Assembly (NCBI GenBank): GCA_964536085.1
Contig: CAZHWR010000010.1
Location: 1-50,571, forward strand
Origin: CAZHWR01 sp964536085
GTDB lineage: Bacteria; Bacillota; Clostridia; Oscillospirales; Ruminococcaceae
DNA: 50,571 nt
Reading direction: 5' to 3'
Below are positions 1-8,097 of the stretch, piece after piece (within the stretch, counting starts at the first letter, position 1; each line of letters opens with the position of its first letter). The position numbers and the translations under genes were made by a program. Under the pieces are notes generated by a model. It made no database searches. It had not been told where the DNA came from and was given only the letters and a program-made list of their open reading frames with translations.

Positions 1-187
1 GGCGGCGCAGTCTCCTGCGCCCCGGTGAGCTCTTACCTCGCCTTTCCATCCTTGCCGGATAAATCCGGCGGTTTATTTCTGTTGCACTTGCCCTAAAGTC
101 GCCTTCGGCTGCCGTTAGCAGCTATCCTGCTCTGTGATGCTCGGACTTTCCTCACGGTTTCCCGCGCTGCCACACAGTTCGCTCACA
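1..187 (-). ncRNA. rnpB: RNase P RNA (5' part, cut by the window edge)
   Basis: This is the catalytic RNA of ribonuclease P, which removes 5' leaders from tRNA precursors. On the minus strand it carries the universally conserved GAGGAAAGTCCGAGC core near position 150, followed by the AGCAGGATAGCTGCTAACGG and GGCGACTTTAGGGCAAGTGCAACAG-like segments expected of bacterial RNase P RNA. The conserved 3' part lies beyond base 1, so the gene is partial here. The 5' end is placed from the promoter at 194-222 and is accurate to a few bases only. Confidence 0.95.
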
Positions 188-193
188 AAATTA

Positions 194-222
194 ATACTAC
201 ACTATTTTCATTGAAATGTCAA
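194..222 (-). promoter_or_regulatory. Predicted sigma-A promoter of rnpB
   Basis: On the minus strand TTGACA (217-222) is followed after 17 bp by TAGTAT (194-199). The -35 box lies inside the 3' end of nadC, so rnpB can be transcribed independently of the nad genes. Confidence 0.65.
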
Positions 223-1033
223 AGCATTTCACCGAGTGTGTCAGCGCACCGAGCGAAATGATGCCGACACCTGTTTTTGCCACCTCGGCTATATTTTCGA
301 GCGTTACATTGCCCGACGCTTCCAAAAGCGCCGCGCCGTTTGTGATTTTAACGGCCTTCGCCATGTCGTCGCAGTTCATGTTGTCGAGCATGATAATGTC
401 GGCTTTGGCGGCGAGCGCTTCGTTTAATTCATCAAAATTCCTGACCTCCACCTCGATTTTTACCGTGTGCCCGACCTTGCCCCTAAGCGCGTTCACAGCG
501 CCTGTTATGCTTCCGTAAGCGTCGATATGATTGTCCTTGAGCATGGCGGTGTCGCTTAAATTGAATCGGTGATTTCTTCCGCCGCCGACGGCGACCGCGT
601 ATTTTTGCAGCGCGCGCAGACCGGGCAGGGTTTTGCGGGTGTCGGCAACCGTGGCGTTTGTTCCTTTAATAAGCTCGGCGCAGGCGTTTGTTTGGGTTGC
701 GATTCCCGACATGTGCTGCAAGAGATTTAAAGCCGTGCGCTCGCCCTTTAACAGGGCTGAGGTTTTTCCGTGGATTTTCGCGATAACGTCGCCGTACTTT
801 ACATTTTGCCCGTCTTTAAACAGTATTTCAAAGCGGCAGTTTTCGTCAAGATGGGTAAAGACTCTCAGCGCAACTTCGATTCCGGCAACAACGCCGTCGG
901 CTTTGGAGATAAAATAAGCGTCGGTCTCGGAATTTTCATCGATTAGGTAATCCGTAGCCGCGTCGACATAATTTATGTCCTCCAGCAGCGCGGTTTTGAT
1001 AATGTCGTCAACGTAAAATTTATTGAGTTTCAT
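197..1033 (-). CDS. nadC: Nicotinate-nucleotide pyrophosphorylase (carboxylating), quinolinate phosphoribosyltransferase
   Basis: This cytoplasmic enzyme converts quinolinate and PRPP to nicotinate mononucleotide, CO2 and pyrophosphate, the third step of de novo NAD synthesis. The 278-aa length is normal for the family. Family signatures are visible: TRKT at residues 132-135, GGGRNHR at 150-156 and KDNHI at 166-170, followed by the C-terminal barrel with EVEVRN and a late EASGN motif. The ATG follows an AAAAGGAACG ribosome site. It lies 22 bp downstream of nadB and is surely co-transcribed with it. No nadA (quinolinate synthase) is in the window, although nadA, nadB and nadC are often adjacent in Clostridia. 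Confidence 0.96.
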   Translation of the reverse strand: MKLNKFYVDDIIKTALLEDINYVDAATDYLIDENSETDAYFISKADGVVAGIEVALRVFTHLDENCRFEILFKDGQNVKYGDVIAKIHGKTSALLKGERTALNLLQHMSGIATQTNACAELIKGTNATVADTRKTLPGLRALQKYAVAVGGGRNHRFNLSDTAMLKDNHIDAYGSITGAVNALRGKVGHTVKIEVEVRNFDELNEALAAKADIIMLDNMNCDDMAKAVKITNGAALLEASGNVTLENIAEVAKTGVGIISLGALTHSVKCFDISMKIV

Positions 1034-1055
1034 AATATAACGTTCCTTTTTGTTT

Positions 1056-2507
1056 TCAGTCTTTTACTTCCTTTAAAATGATATATGCCACCGTTGCGAG
1101 GCTTTTTGCTTCCACAAAATCGGTGTTTACAACGTAGTCCTCGGTTTCGAGCTGTTTGAGAATTTCGCATATTCTTTTGTAGCCCGCGTTTGCCGCGGCT
1201 TTGTCGGGAACGACAAAGTGCGCCGACTGCATTATATGGCGTATCTCGGTGCGCACGCCGTGCGGTATATGCTTGCCGTCTTTATGAACATCGAACTCAC
1301 ACGGCTGCGGCGCTGTGTGCGGAGCTTTGAGATTTTGGTTTATTTCGTCTGCCGCGCGGTGCGAGAACACCAGCGCTTCAAGCAAAGAGTTGCTCGCAAG
1401 GCGGTTTTGACCGTGAACGCCTGTGTGGGAGCATTCTCCCGCGGCGTAAAGACCGTCAATCGAGGTTTTACCGTTTATGTCAACGTCGATACCGCCCATA
1501 AGATAGTGCTGGCATGGAAATATCGGGATTTTGTCGTGCGTCAGGTCGTACCCCTCGTCGAGCAGGTTTTTATATATCATAGGGAAGCGGTTTTTGATAA
1601 ATTCCGCGTCCTTTCGGGAAATATCAAGGTAAAATTTGTCGCTTTGAGTGCGTTTTGATTCGTCGATTATAGCTCTTGAAACGACGTCTCTCGGCGCAAG
1701 TTCAAGCCGTTCGTCATACCTTTGCATAAACCGTTCGCCGTCGCAGTTTAAAAGATACGCGCCCTCGCCGCGCACCGCTTCGGATATTAAAAAGCATTCG
1801 CGCTGAGCGTTTGAAAAAGCAGTCGGATGGAACTGAACAAGATGAAGATTTTTGATTTCAGCGCCCATATTATAAGCAAAAGCGATGCCGTCGCCCGTTG
1901 CGATTGCGGAATTGGTGGTGTATTCGTAAACCCTGCCGATTCCTCCTGTACACAGCATGCAAAAGGGCGCGCATACGGAGGTAAATTCGCCGTTTTGCAA
2001 AAGATTCAGGCAAAAGCCGTTCGGCACTTGCTTTATATCGCTCACAAGGCAGTTTTCGGCAATGGTTATATTGCTTCGCGCCTTGACCTGCTTTATCAGC
2101 GTTTCAACGATTTCACGCCCTGTGCAGTCGGCGTGATGAAAAATTCGATGGCGCGAATGACCGCCCTCTAAAGTGAGATGATATTTACCGTCGGGCGTTT
2201 TGTCAAAATCAGCGCCGAGCTTCAGAAGATTTTTAACGTCCTCCGGACCGTCGTTAACAAGCACCTTCAGCGATTTGGGATCGTTTTTGAAGCCTCCCGC
2301 GATAAATGTGTCGTTCATATGTAAATCGGGGCTGTCGTCGTCGGTATAAACGACAGCGGCAACGCCGCCCTGTGCAAGCGAGGAATTGCAAAGAGTTAAT
2401 TCGCGTTTGCACGCGAGCAGAACATTAAGGCTTTCGTCAAGATTCAGCGCGCCGTAAAGTCCGGCGGCTCCGGCGCCCGAAATTATAACGTCGTAATCAG
2501 TCTGCAA
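1056..2507 (-). CDS. nadB: L-aspartate oxidase
   Basis: This FAD enzyme oxidises L-aspartate to iminoaspartate, the first step of NAD synthesis. The N-terminal dinucleotide-binding motif GAGAAG lies at residues 11-16, and the SSLAQGGVAAV and HSRHRI(F)HHADxTG segments of the NadB/FrdA flavoprotein family follow. An open frame extends upstream to 2936, but that part resembles no family member. I place the start at TTG 2507, 11 nt after GGGAGG (2519-2524), giving 483 aa; ATT at 2510 is the alternative. An ATG inside the ribosome-site region is out of frame. It is first gene of a nadB-nadC operon with its own promoter and a palindrome over the start point. Confidence 0.94.
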   Translation of the reverse strand: MQTDYDVIISGAGAAGLYGALNLDESLNVLLACKRELTLCNSSLAQGGVAAVVYTDDDSPDLHMNDTFIAGGFKNDPKSLKVLVNDGPEDVKNLLKLGADFDKTPDGKYHLTLEGGHSRHRIFHHADCTGREIVETLIKQVKARSNITIAENCLVSDIKQVPNGFCLNLLQNGEFTSVCAPFCMLCTGGIGRVYEYTTNSAIATGDGIAFAYNMGAEIKNLHLVQFHPTAFSNAQRECFLISEAVRGEGAYLLNCDGERFMQRYDERLELAPRDVVSRAIIDESKRTQSDKFYLDISRKDAEFIKNRFPMIYKNLLDEGYDLTHDKIPIFPCQHYLMGGIDVDINGKTSIDGLYAAGECSHTGVHGQNRLASNSLLEALVFSHRAADEINQNLKAPHTAPQPCEFDVHKDGKHIPHGVRTEIRHIMQSAHFVVPDKAAANAGYKRICEILKQLETEDYVVNTDFVEAKSLATVAYIILKEVKD

Positions 2508-2530
2508 AATAGATACATCCTCCCGATTGG

Positions 2531-2548
2531 TATACTTGTTTAAGTATA
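2531..2548. promoter_or_regulatory. Palindrome over the nadB promoter, candidate NAD-pathway operator
   Basis: TATACTT-gttt-AAGTATA is a perfect 7+7 bp inverted repeat that overlaps the -10 box and start region of the nadB promoter. That is a typical position for a repressor. NiaR or NrtR control NAD genes in related bacteria, but I cannot assign which protein would bind here. Confidence 0.45.
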
Positions 2549-2572
2549 TCACAAAAATGCGGTATTTGGAAA
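2543..2572 (-). promoter_or_regulatory. Predicted extended -10 promoter of nadB-nadC
   Basis: On the minus strand TTTCCA (2567-2572) is followed after 18 bp by TATACT (2543-2548), with TGA just before the -10 box giving an extended -10 element. Confidence 0.6.
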
Positions 2573-2632
2573 GTAAATCCATGCTATAATATAAAAATGT
2601 TTTTAATAAGGTTTTGTTCATATTGACAAATT

Positions 2633-2661
2633 GTATCGATAATGAGAATATAGGTACGAAA
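2633..2661 (+). promoter_or_regulatory. Predicted sigma-A promoter upstream of hflX
   Basis: TTGACA (2633-2638) is followed after 17 bp by GAATAT (2656-2661). It fires away from nadB toward the hflX start at 2691. Confidence 0.5.
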
Positions 2662-2690
2662 CCAATTATTTTCGCAGGGGCGGGATAAGA

Positions 2691-3900
2691 ATGTATGAAA
2701 ACGAACAAAAATGGCAAAGAGCTATTCTTGCAAGTGTAAATATCGGCGAGTTTGATACCGAACAGTCGCTCCGGGAGCTTTGTGAGCTTGCAAAAAGCGC
2801 GGATGCCGAGGTCGTCGCCGAGGTCACGCAAAACCGCGACGCATACGATAAGGCAACCTGCATCGGAGCGGGAAGGCTTGAGGAAATAAAAGAGCTTTGC
2901 ACTGAGCTTGAGGCGGATTTGATAATTTTCGACCATGAGCTCACCGCAACGCAGACGAGAAATCCGGACTATGCTTATATTAGATATTTTTGCACTGCAT
3001 GCAAAGACTAAGGAGGGAAGAGTTCAGGTTGAGCTTGCACAGCAGCGGTACAGGCTTCCCAGACTTGCCGGAATGGGCGCGCAGATGTCGCGTCTCGGCG
3101 CGGGAATAGGCACTCGCGGTCCGGGTGAAACAAAGCTTGAAACCGACAAGCGGCAGATAAGAAAAAGGATAACGAGGCTCGAAAGCGAGCTCAAAGAGCT
3201 CGAAGTCCGCAGAGGAATGCTCCGCGCGCGGCGTAAAAAAGATAATATTCAGACCGCGGCTATAGTCGGATACACAAACGCGGGAAAGTCCACGCTTTTA
3301 AACGCGCTTACAAACGCGGGCGTTTTAGCGGAAAATAAACTGTTTGCAACGCTCGACCCGACGGCGCGCGCACTCGAACTGCCGGACGGCAGATCGGTGC
3401 TTTTGGTCGATACGGTCGGTCTTATAAGCCGGCTTCCTCACCAATTGGTAGAGGCGTTTAAATCCACGCTGGAAGAAGCGCTCGAAGCAGACTTGATTCT
3501 GCACGTGTGCGACGCTTCCTCCGAGCATGCGCGCGAGCAGTCGGAGGTAACGCTGTCGCTGCTTCGTGAGCTGGGATGTGCTCAAACGCCGATTCTGACC
3601 GTGTTCAACAAATGCGATAAGCTCAGTTCGGTAAGCGAGCTTTGCTCGGACGGTGAAAGCGTTTTTATCAGCGCCAAAACCGGCTTCGGATTTGATACTT
3701 TGCTTCAAAAAGTAAGCGAGATGCTGAAGCCCACTTCAAAGCGTATGACGCTTTTGCTTCCGTACGGCAAGGCGGGGCTTTCGGCAAAAATAAGAATTGA
3801 CGGCAGGGTGTTCAGCGAAGAATATAAGGAAAACGGAATTTTAGTGGACGCGCTTGTGGACCAAAAGCTTTTTTCCGAAACGGCGGATTATATCGTGTGA
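2691..3900 (+). pseudogene. hflX: GTPase HflX, interrupted by a frameshifting deletion
   Basis: HflX is a ribosome-associated GTPase that splits or rescues stalled ribosomes. The first 95 or so codons (2691 to about 2975) encode a normal HflX N-terminal domain ending in HELTATQTRN. The frame then fails and stops at 3011. The rest continues in another frame with RTMLILDIFALHAKTKEGRVQVELAQ, the glycine-rich GAGIGTRGPGE segment, the Walker A motif GYTNAGKS, DTVGLI and NKCD, to 3900. In intact relatives about 11 residues (ending in VID) separate RN from RT. Here they are missing, which fits a deletion of about 32 nt. The downstream part keeps the whole G domain and has its own ATGs (2935, 2971), but no ribosome site is visible before them. 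Confidence 0.85.
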
Positions 3901-3979
3901 TGAATAATATTCCCCGGATTGCGCCATAATAGTTGTGAAACCAATAATCACCGTAACAGCGGAGAATGGAGACAGTTTT

Positions 3980-4291
3980 ATGGAAATAACCGATATCAGA
4001 GTCAGGAAGCTTGTAACAGACGGAAGACTGCGCGCGGTCGTGTCGATAACAGTGGACGATATGCTCGCTGTACACGATATTAAAGTGATTGAAGGACCGC
4101 AAAGGCTGTTTGTGGCGATGCCCAGCCGCAGGGAAACAAACGGAGCATACAGGGATATCGTTCACCCGATATCCATCGCGGCGAGGTCAAAAATCGAGGA
4201 CGTTATACTCGACGCTTATAACAATGCCGTGGCATCGGAGGAAGTGAGCGTTCAGCTTGATGAGGAACAGCCCGTAAACAGTGGAGAATAA
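3980..4291 (+). CDS. spoVG: Septation/regulatory protein SpoVG
   Basis: SpoVG is a small nucleic-acid-binding regulator known in Bacillota for effects on asymmetric septation and on virulence or envelope genes. The protein starts MEITDIRVRK and contains the family core (RAVVSITVDD, FVAMPSR, DIVHPI), with 103 aa and an acidic tail. An upstream in-frame GTG at 3935 exists, but GGAGA at 3968-3972 sits 7 nt before ATG 3980, which is the family start. It stands alone between broken hflX and a strong terminator. Confidence 0.96.
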   Translation: MEITDIRVRKLVTDGRLRAVVSITVDDMLAVHDIKVIEGPQRLFVAMPSRRETNGAYRDIVHPISIAARSKIEDVILDAYNNAVASEEVSVQLDEEQPVNSGE

Positions 4292-4295
4292 AGTT

Positions 4296-4330
4296 AAAAA
4301 GCCGTTCGTGGTATTACGGGCGGCTTTTAG
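4296..4330 (+). terminator. Rho-independent terminator of spoVG
   Basis: An A-rich 5' arm plus GCCGTTCG (4301-4308) pairs with CGGGCGGC plus TTTT, giving an 8-bp GC stem with two G-U pairs, extended by A-T pairs and a T run. Confidence 0.85.
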
Positions 4331-4350
4331 AATTTATATACACTTATTAT

Positions 4351-4379
4351 TTGTGTATTTTCCAAACTTGTGCTAAAAT
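4351..4379 (+). promoter_or_regulatory. Predicted extended -10 promoter of the DUF1015 gene
   Basis: TTGTGT (4351-4356), 17 bp, then TAAAAT (4374-4379), preceded by TGC that forms an extended -10 element. Confidence 0.55.
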
Positions 4380-4447
4380 AAAATCATAAGTCATTTTGCC
4401 GTTTTTAACGCAGAAATCAAATAGTACAATTGTTTTGGAGCTACTCA

Positions 4448-5710
4448 ATGAAAAATCAACCTTTTACAAAAGCGGATATACTCATTCCCGGCGTTGAAGA
4501 TTTAAAGAAATGGAGCGTGGTCGCATGCGACCAGTTCACCTCTGAGCCGGAGTATTGGCGGAGGGTCGGGGAGTTTGTGGGCGAATCGCCGTCCGCTCTT
4601 AACATAACGCTGCCGGAAGCGTATCTTGAAGAAGGCGGGGTGGACGCGAGAATTGAAAGCATAAACGCAAAAATGGACGAATACGTAAAAAGCGGCGTTT
4701 TTACAGTGTGCGAAGACAGTTACATATATCTTGAAAGAACTCTTAGGTCGGGTAAGGTGCGAAAGGGTATCGTCGGCGCGGTGGATTTGGAGGAATATGA
4801 CTACAATAAAGGCTCCGGCTCGCTGATAAGGGCGACTGAAGGCACTATTTTAGACAGACTTCCGCCCAGAGTCAAGGTACGCGAAAATGCTCTGCTTGAG
4901 CTGCCGCATATAATATTGTTGTTTGACGATTCTGAGAATACGGTTTTCGGCTCGGTCGACAAAGACCGACTTGAAAAGGCGTATGATTTTGAGCTTATGG
5001 AAAACTCCGGCGGGGTCACGGGTTATAAAATCGATTCGCAAACGGGCGAAAAGCTGGGCAAGGCGCTCGGAAAGCTCGGAAAAAAGGATCTGTTCGAAGA
5101 AAAGTACGGCGTTTCAGGGAAAGACGTTTTGCTTTTTGCGGTCGGCGATGGCAACCATTCGCTTGCCACCGCTAAGCTCTGCTATGAGAACCTGAAAAAA
5201 ACATTGCCCGAGTACAAAGCGAAAAACCATCCTGCGAGATATGCGTTGGTGGAACTTGAAAACCTGCACGACGAAACGATAGAGTTTGAAGCCATACATA
5301 GGGTCGTGTTCGGCGTCGACCCCAACGACGTAATAACGAAGCTTTACGAATATTATAATATTTCATCCGTCGAGGTAGGGGGCACTCAGAAGATAACCGT
5401 GTGCTGCAAAGACGGGGAAAAGGATGTTTGGATAACAGATCCCTCGTCCAATCTGCCTGTGGGAAGTCTGCAAAACTTTATAGACGATTATATCTTAAAG
5501 CACGGCGGACGGGTCGATTATATCCACGGGGAGGACGTTGTCCGAACGCTTGCCGCAGAAGACGGCAACATCGGATTTTTACTGGAGCCGCTGCAAAAGT
5601 CCGAGCTTTTCAGAACGGTTATACTCGACGGAGCTTTGCCGAGAAAAACCTTCTCTATGGGGCATGCGTGGGACAAACGCTTTTATCTTGAGGCGCGAAA
5701 AATCAAATAA
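4448..5710 (+). CDS. DUF1015 family protein
   Basis: The protein belongs to the DUF1015 family, whose biochemical role is not established. Family features are the N-terminal WSVVACDQFTSEPEYW segment (from about residue 22), VRENALLELPHI, the FAVGDGNHSLATAK motif near residue 237 and the C-terminal GHAWDKRFYLE. The conserved Asp, His and Asn of GDGNHS suggest metal or phosphate chemistry, but this is inference. Its 420 aa is the usual length. ATG 4448 is chosen because GGAG (4437-4440) lies 7 nt upstream; an ATG at 4430 has no ribosome site. It is monocistronic, with its own promoter and terminator. Confidence 0.88.
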   Translation: MKNQPFTKADILIPGVEDLKKWSVVACDQFTSEPEYWRRVGEFVGESPSALNITLPEAYLEEGGVDARIESINAKMDEYVKSGVFTVCEDSYIYLERTLRSGKVRKGIVGAVDLEEYDYNKGSGSLIRATEGTILDRLPPRVKVRENALLELPHIILLFDDSENTVFGSVDKDRLEKAYDFELMENSGGVTGYKIDSQTGEKLGKALGKLGKKDLFEEKYGVSGKDVLLFAVGDGNHSLATAKLCYENLKKTLPEYKAKNHPARYALVELENLHDETIEFEAIHRVVFGVDPNDVITKLYEYYNISSVEVGGTQKITVCCKDGEKDVWITDPSSNLPVGSLQNFIDDYILKHGGRVDYIHGEDVVRTLAAEDGNIGFLLEPLQKSELFRTVILDGALPRKTFSMGHAWDKRFYLEARKIK

Positions 5711-5726
5711 AACTGTATTCTCAGTT

Positions 5727-5756
5727 AAAACATGCGGAACACTCCGCATGTTTTTT
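5727..5756 (+). terminator. Rho-independent terminator of the DUF1015 gene
   Basis: The perfect stem AAAACATGCGGA / TCCGCATGTTTT with a 4-nt loop is followed by more T residues. Confidence 0.9.
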
Positions 5757-5930
5757 ATTTTGCATTGATTACAGTAAAAAAATATGGCTTTCGTCGGTGA
5801 CTGTATATTTAAATCGGAACAACGCTCCGTCAAGCTCGCTTGAAGCGTACCCCGCCGCCTAATAGGCGGGACGTCGGCGAACAGGTTATATGACGTTCAG
5901 CTTTACAGGCTGTTTTAGTGAATATGGCAA

Positions 5931-5959
5931 TTGACTTGCAGACAGTGAACAGATATAAT
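5931..5959 (+). promoter_or_regulatory. Strong predicted sigma-A promoter of the secreted SGNH esterase
   Basis: TTGACT (5931-5936), 17 bp, then TATAAT (5954-5959). It is one of the closest matches to consensus in the window. Confidence 0.75.
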
Positions 5960-5997
5960 ATATCTGAAATATGATACTGAAATTTGGGGGCTTTAAT

Positions 5998-7965
5998 ATG
6001 GGCTTTATTAAAAGGATGCTCGCCGTCGGTTTAACGGCGGCGATGTCAATCAGCGGTATGGCAGTCTGCGGGTCTGCGGCCAATCTAAATCCTGCCAAGG
6101 CAAAAATTCGGATCGCATGCATAGGCGACAGTATCACGGCGGGCTCGGGAGGAACACCTTATACCACTTATTTGCAGTCGCGGCTCGGAAGTAATTATAC
6201 AGTCTTGAACTACGGCGTGGGTGGTACCTGCGCTATGGACGACGCTGTGATAGGCGTAGGAGCAAATGCCCAGCCGTACTGCTATAAAAGCCGTCCTGCG
6301 TATCAGAACAGCTTGAATTCAAAACCAGATATCGTTATCATAATGCTTGGCACCAACGATGCAAAAAAGCAAAACTGGTACAGCGACTATCCTGATTTAA
6401 GCGGCGTAAATTTAAATGACGACGCCGCCTGGTCTGAATATGAATCGGCTCTTAAGGCAGAATTTACACAAACAAACGCACAGGCATTTTATAATGATTA
6501 TAAAGCGTTAATTCAAGATTATATCGATTTGGCAGCTGCTCCGAAGGTTTATCTTGCTACTTCTTGCGTTGTTTATAAAGACTGGGACGCAGATTCGCGT
6601 ATTCGTTCCGGTGATAATATACTTGACGAGGTCGTGTCGGGTCAGATCGTGCCTATTCAAAAACAGATTGCCGAAGAACTGGGCATTGAGGTTATCGACA
6701 TCAACGCTTATACCGCGCAGCTCAAAGCGGACGGAGTACAGCTTTCCGATTCAAGCGACGGACTGCACCCCAACAAGATTTACGATAAGATAGGATATAA
6801 ATTTGCAGAGGTAATCGCAGAGGAAATTGATAAAAGCAATACGGCACAGGATATTGCGGACAATCTGACCATAAGCAATCCGAAGGCGGGCGTTCGTACG
6901 CTTACTACGCCCAAAGTTCCGAACGGCTACACTGTTGAGTTGACAGGCTCCGACAACGCTGCGATTAACATCGACGGCACAATAACTCCCGACGCCGATA
7001 ACGATACGATAGGCAAGGTTACTTTTACCGTTACAAAAATTTCCGATAACACGACAGCCCTATTTGAGCCGGAGCTCACCGTACCCGCATATGTGATAAA
7101 GAACGGTCTTATAGAGGAAAACGGCGCAACCTATTTTTACTCTGACGATGTTAGGCAGTCGGGCTTTCAAACGGTGGACTCAAAGACGTACTACTTTAAT
7201 CCGACGAGCTTTGAAATGAATACCTCTCCGATGATATATATTGACGGCAGGTACTATTTGTTTAAGGCGGATTCGAGCTTAGCCAAGCAGGAATTGGTTT
7301 CGGTAGCGGATTATTATGCATATGCCGATGAAAACGGCGTATGTATTGAGTCAGGATGCGTCGCTGCAAATAATGGCGGCATATATCTGATTAAAAACGG
7401 GATTGTACAGTGCAATGTTTTAGACAGCGGTTATGTATACGGAGGCGACGGAAAGCGGATAAAAAACGGCTGGGCGGATATAAACGGCTTGCGCTATTAT
7501 GCAAAAGCTGACGGCTCACTGTACATAAACACCGTGTTCACGGTAAATGGAAAGAGCTACTATGCAGATAAAAACGGCGTTGTTCAGATGGGCAAGACCG
7601 GAAATTTGTTGGTTAAAGCGAGCAGTTCAAGTTGGTATGTTGCCGATAAAAACGGAGTTATCCTCAAAAGGGCAAACGGTAAAAAGCTTGTCAAGGTCGG
7701 AACGAAGTCATATATTGTTAATAAGCTGGGCGTTGTACAAAAAAGCGACAGAAACATGCTTGTAAGGGCAGGAAGCAAATCCTATATCGTCAACAAAAAC
7801 GGCGTTGTTCAAAAAGGCAAAAAAAACAAACTGGTAAAAGTGGGAAAGAAATCATATATTGTCAACAGTAAAGGCGTTGTTCAGAAAAATAAGAAGTCTG
7901 TCAAGGTTGGTAAAAAAACATACAAAATCAATAAAAACGGCGTTGCAGTAAGAAAGGAAAAATAG
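5998..7965 (+). CDS. Secreted SGNH/GDSL hydrolase with Ig-like region and C-terminal cell-wall-type repeats
   Basis: A signal peptide (about residues 1-28) precedes an SGNH hydrolase domain: block I CIGDSIT with nucleophile Ser45, the block II glycine in YGVGG, block III GTND and block V DGLHPN with Asp254 and His257. This fold deacylates carbohydrates or lipids; acetyl groups on plant or wall polysaccharide are plausible substrates but unproven. A beta-rich Ig-like stretch (about 285-365) follows. The C-terminal third is repetitive, ending in five to six units of about 22 aa built on KLVKVGxKSYIVNKxGVVQK, reminiscent of glucan- or choline-binding repeats. The start is ATG 5998 with GGGGG seven nt upstream, not the earlier ATG at 5971. 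The protein has 655 aa and is probably anchored at the cell surface. Confidence 0.87.
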   Translation: MGFIKRMLAVGLTAAMSISGMAVCGSAANLNPAKAKIRIACIGDSITAGSGGTPYTTYLQSRLGSNYTVLNYGVGGTCAMDDAVIGVGANAQPYCYKSRPAYQNSLNSKPDIVIIMLGTNDAKKQNWYSDYPDLSGVNLNDDAAWSEYESALKAEFTQTNAQAFYNDYKALIQDYIDLAAAPKVYLATSCVVYKDWDADSRIRSGDNILDEVVSGQIVPIQKQIAEELGIEVIDINAYTAQLKADGVQLSDSSDGLHPNKIYDKIGYKFAEVIAEEIDKSNTAQDIADNLTISNPKAGVRTLTTPKVPNGYTVELTGSDNAAINIDGTITPDADNDTIGKVTFTVTKISDNTTALFEPELTVPAYVIKNGLIEENGATYFYSDDVRQSGFQTVDSKTYYFNPTSFEMNTSPMIYIDGRYYLFKADSSLAKQELVSVADYYAYADENGVCIESGCVAANNGGIYLIKNGIVQCNVLDSGYVYGGDGKRIKNGWADINGLRYYAKADGSLYINTVFTVNGKSYYADKNGVVQMGKTGNLLVKASSSSWYVADKNGVILKRANGKKLVKVGTKSYIVNKLGVVQKSDRNMLVRAGSKSYIVNKNGVVQKGKKNKLVKVGKKSYIVNSKGVVQKNKKSVKVGKKTYKINKNGVAVRKEK

Positions 7966-8035
7966 CGTTTGCCAATTATCTGCACGGCAAAATGCTTTTG
8001 TTGAGCATATTGCGTAATTTAAGCTGCAAAATATG

Positions 8036-8075
8036 ATAAACCCGCCCAAAGCTGTTATGCTTTGAGCGGGTTTAT
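8036..8075. terminator. Shared bidirectional terminator between the two secreted esterases
   Basis: Arms of 17 nt (8036-8052 and 8059-8075) pair with a single mismatch around a 6-nt loop. Flanking A and T tracts let it act for both the plus gene ending at 7965 and the minus gene ending at 8098. Confidence 0.85.
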
Positions 8076-8097
8076 TAATTGCGGCGAAGCTTTTGCA

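Noticed and set aside
1218..1658. 146-aa plus-strand ORF inside nadB
   Set aside because: It is the antisense shadow of nadB, without ribosome site or family resemblance. Many similar shadows across the window were left out.
2508..2936. Long N-terminal extension of NadB
   Set aside because: The extra 143 codons cover the promoter and operator region and the divergent hflX start, and resemble no family member.
2935..3011. Programmed ribosomal frameshift in hflX
   Set aside because: About 11 conserved residues are missing at the junction, so shifting frame alone would not restore a normal protein. No slippery heptamer was seen.
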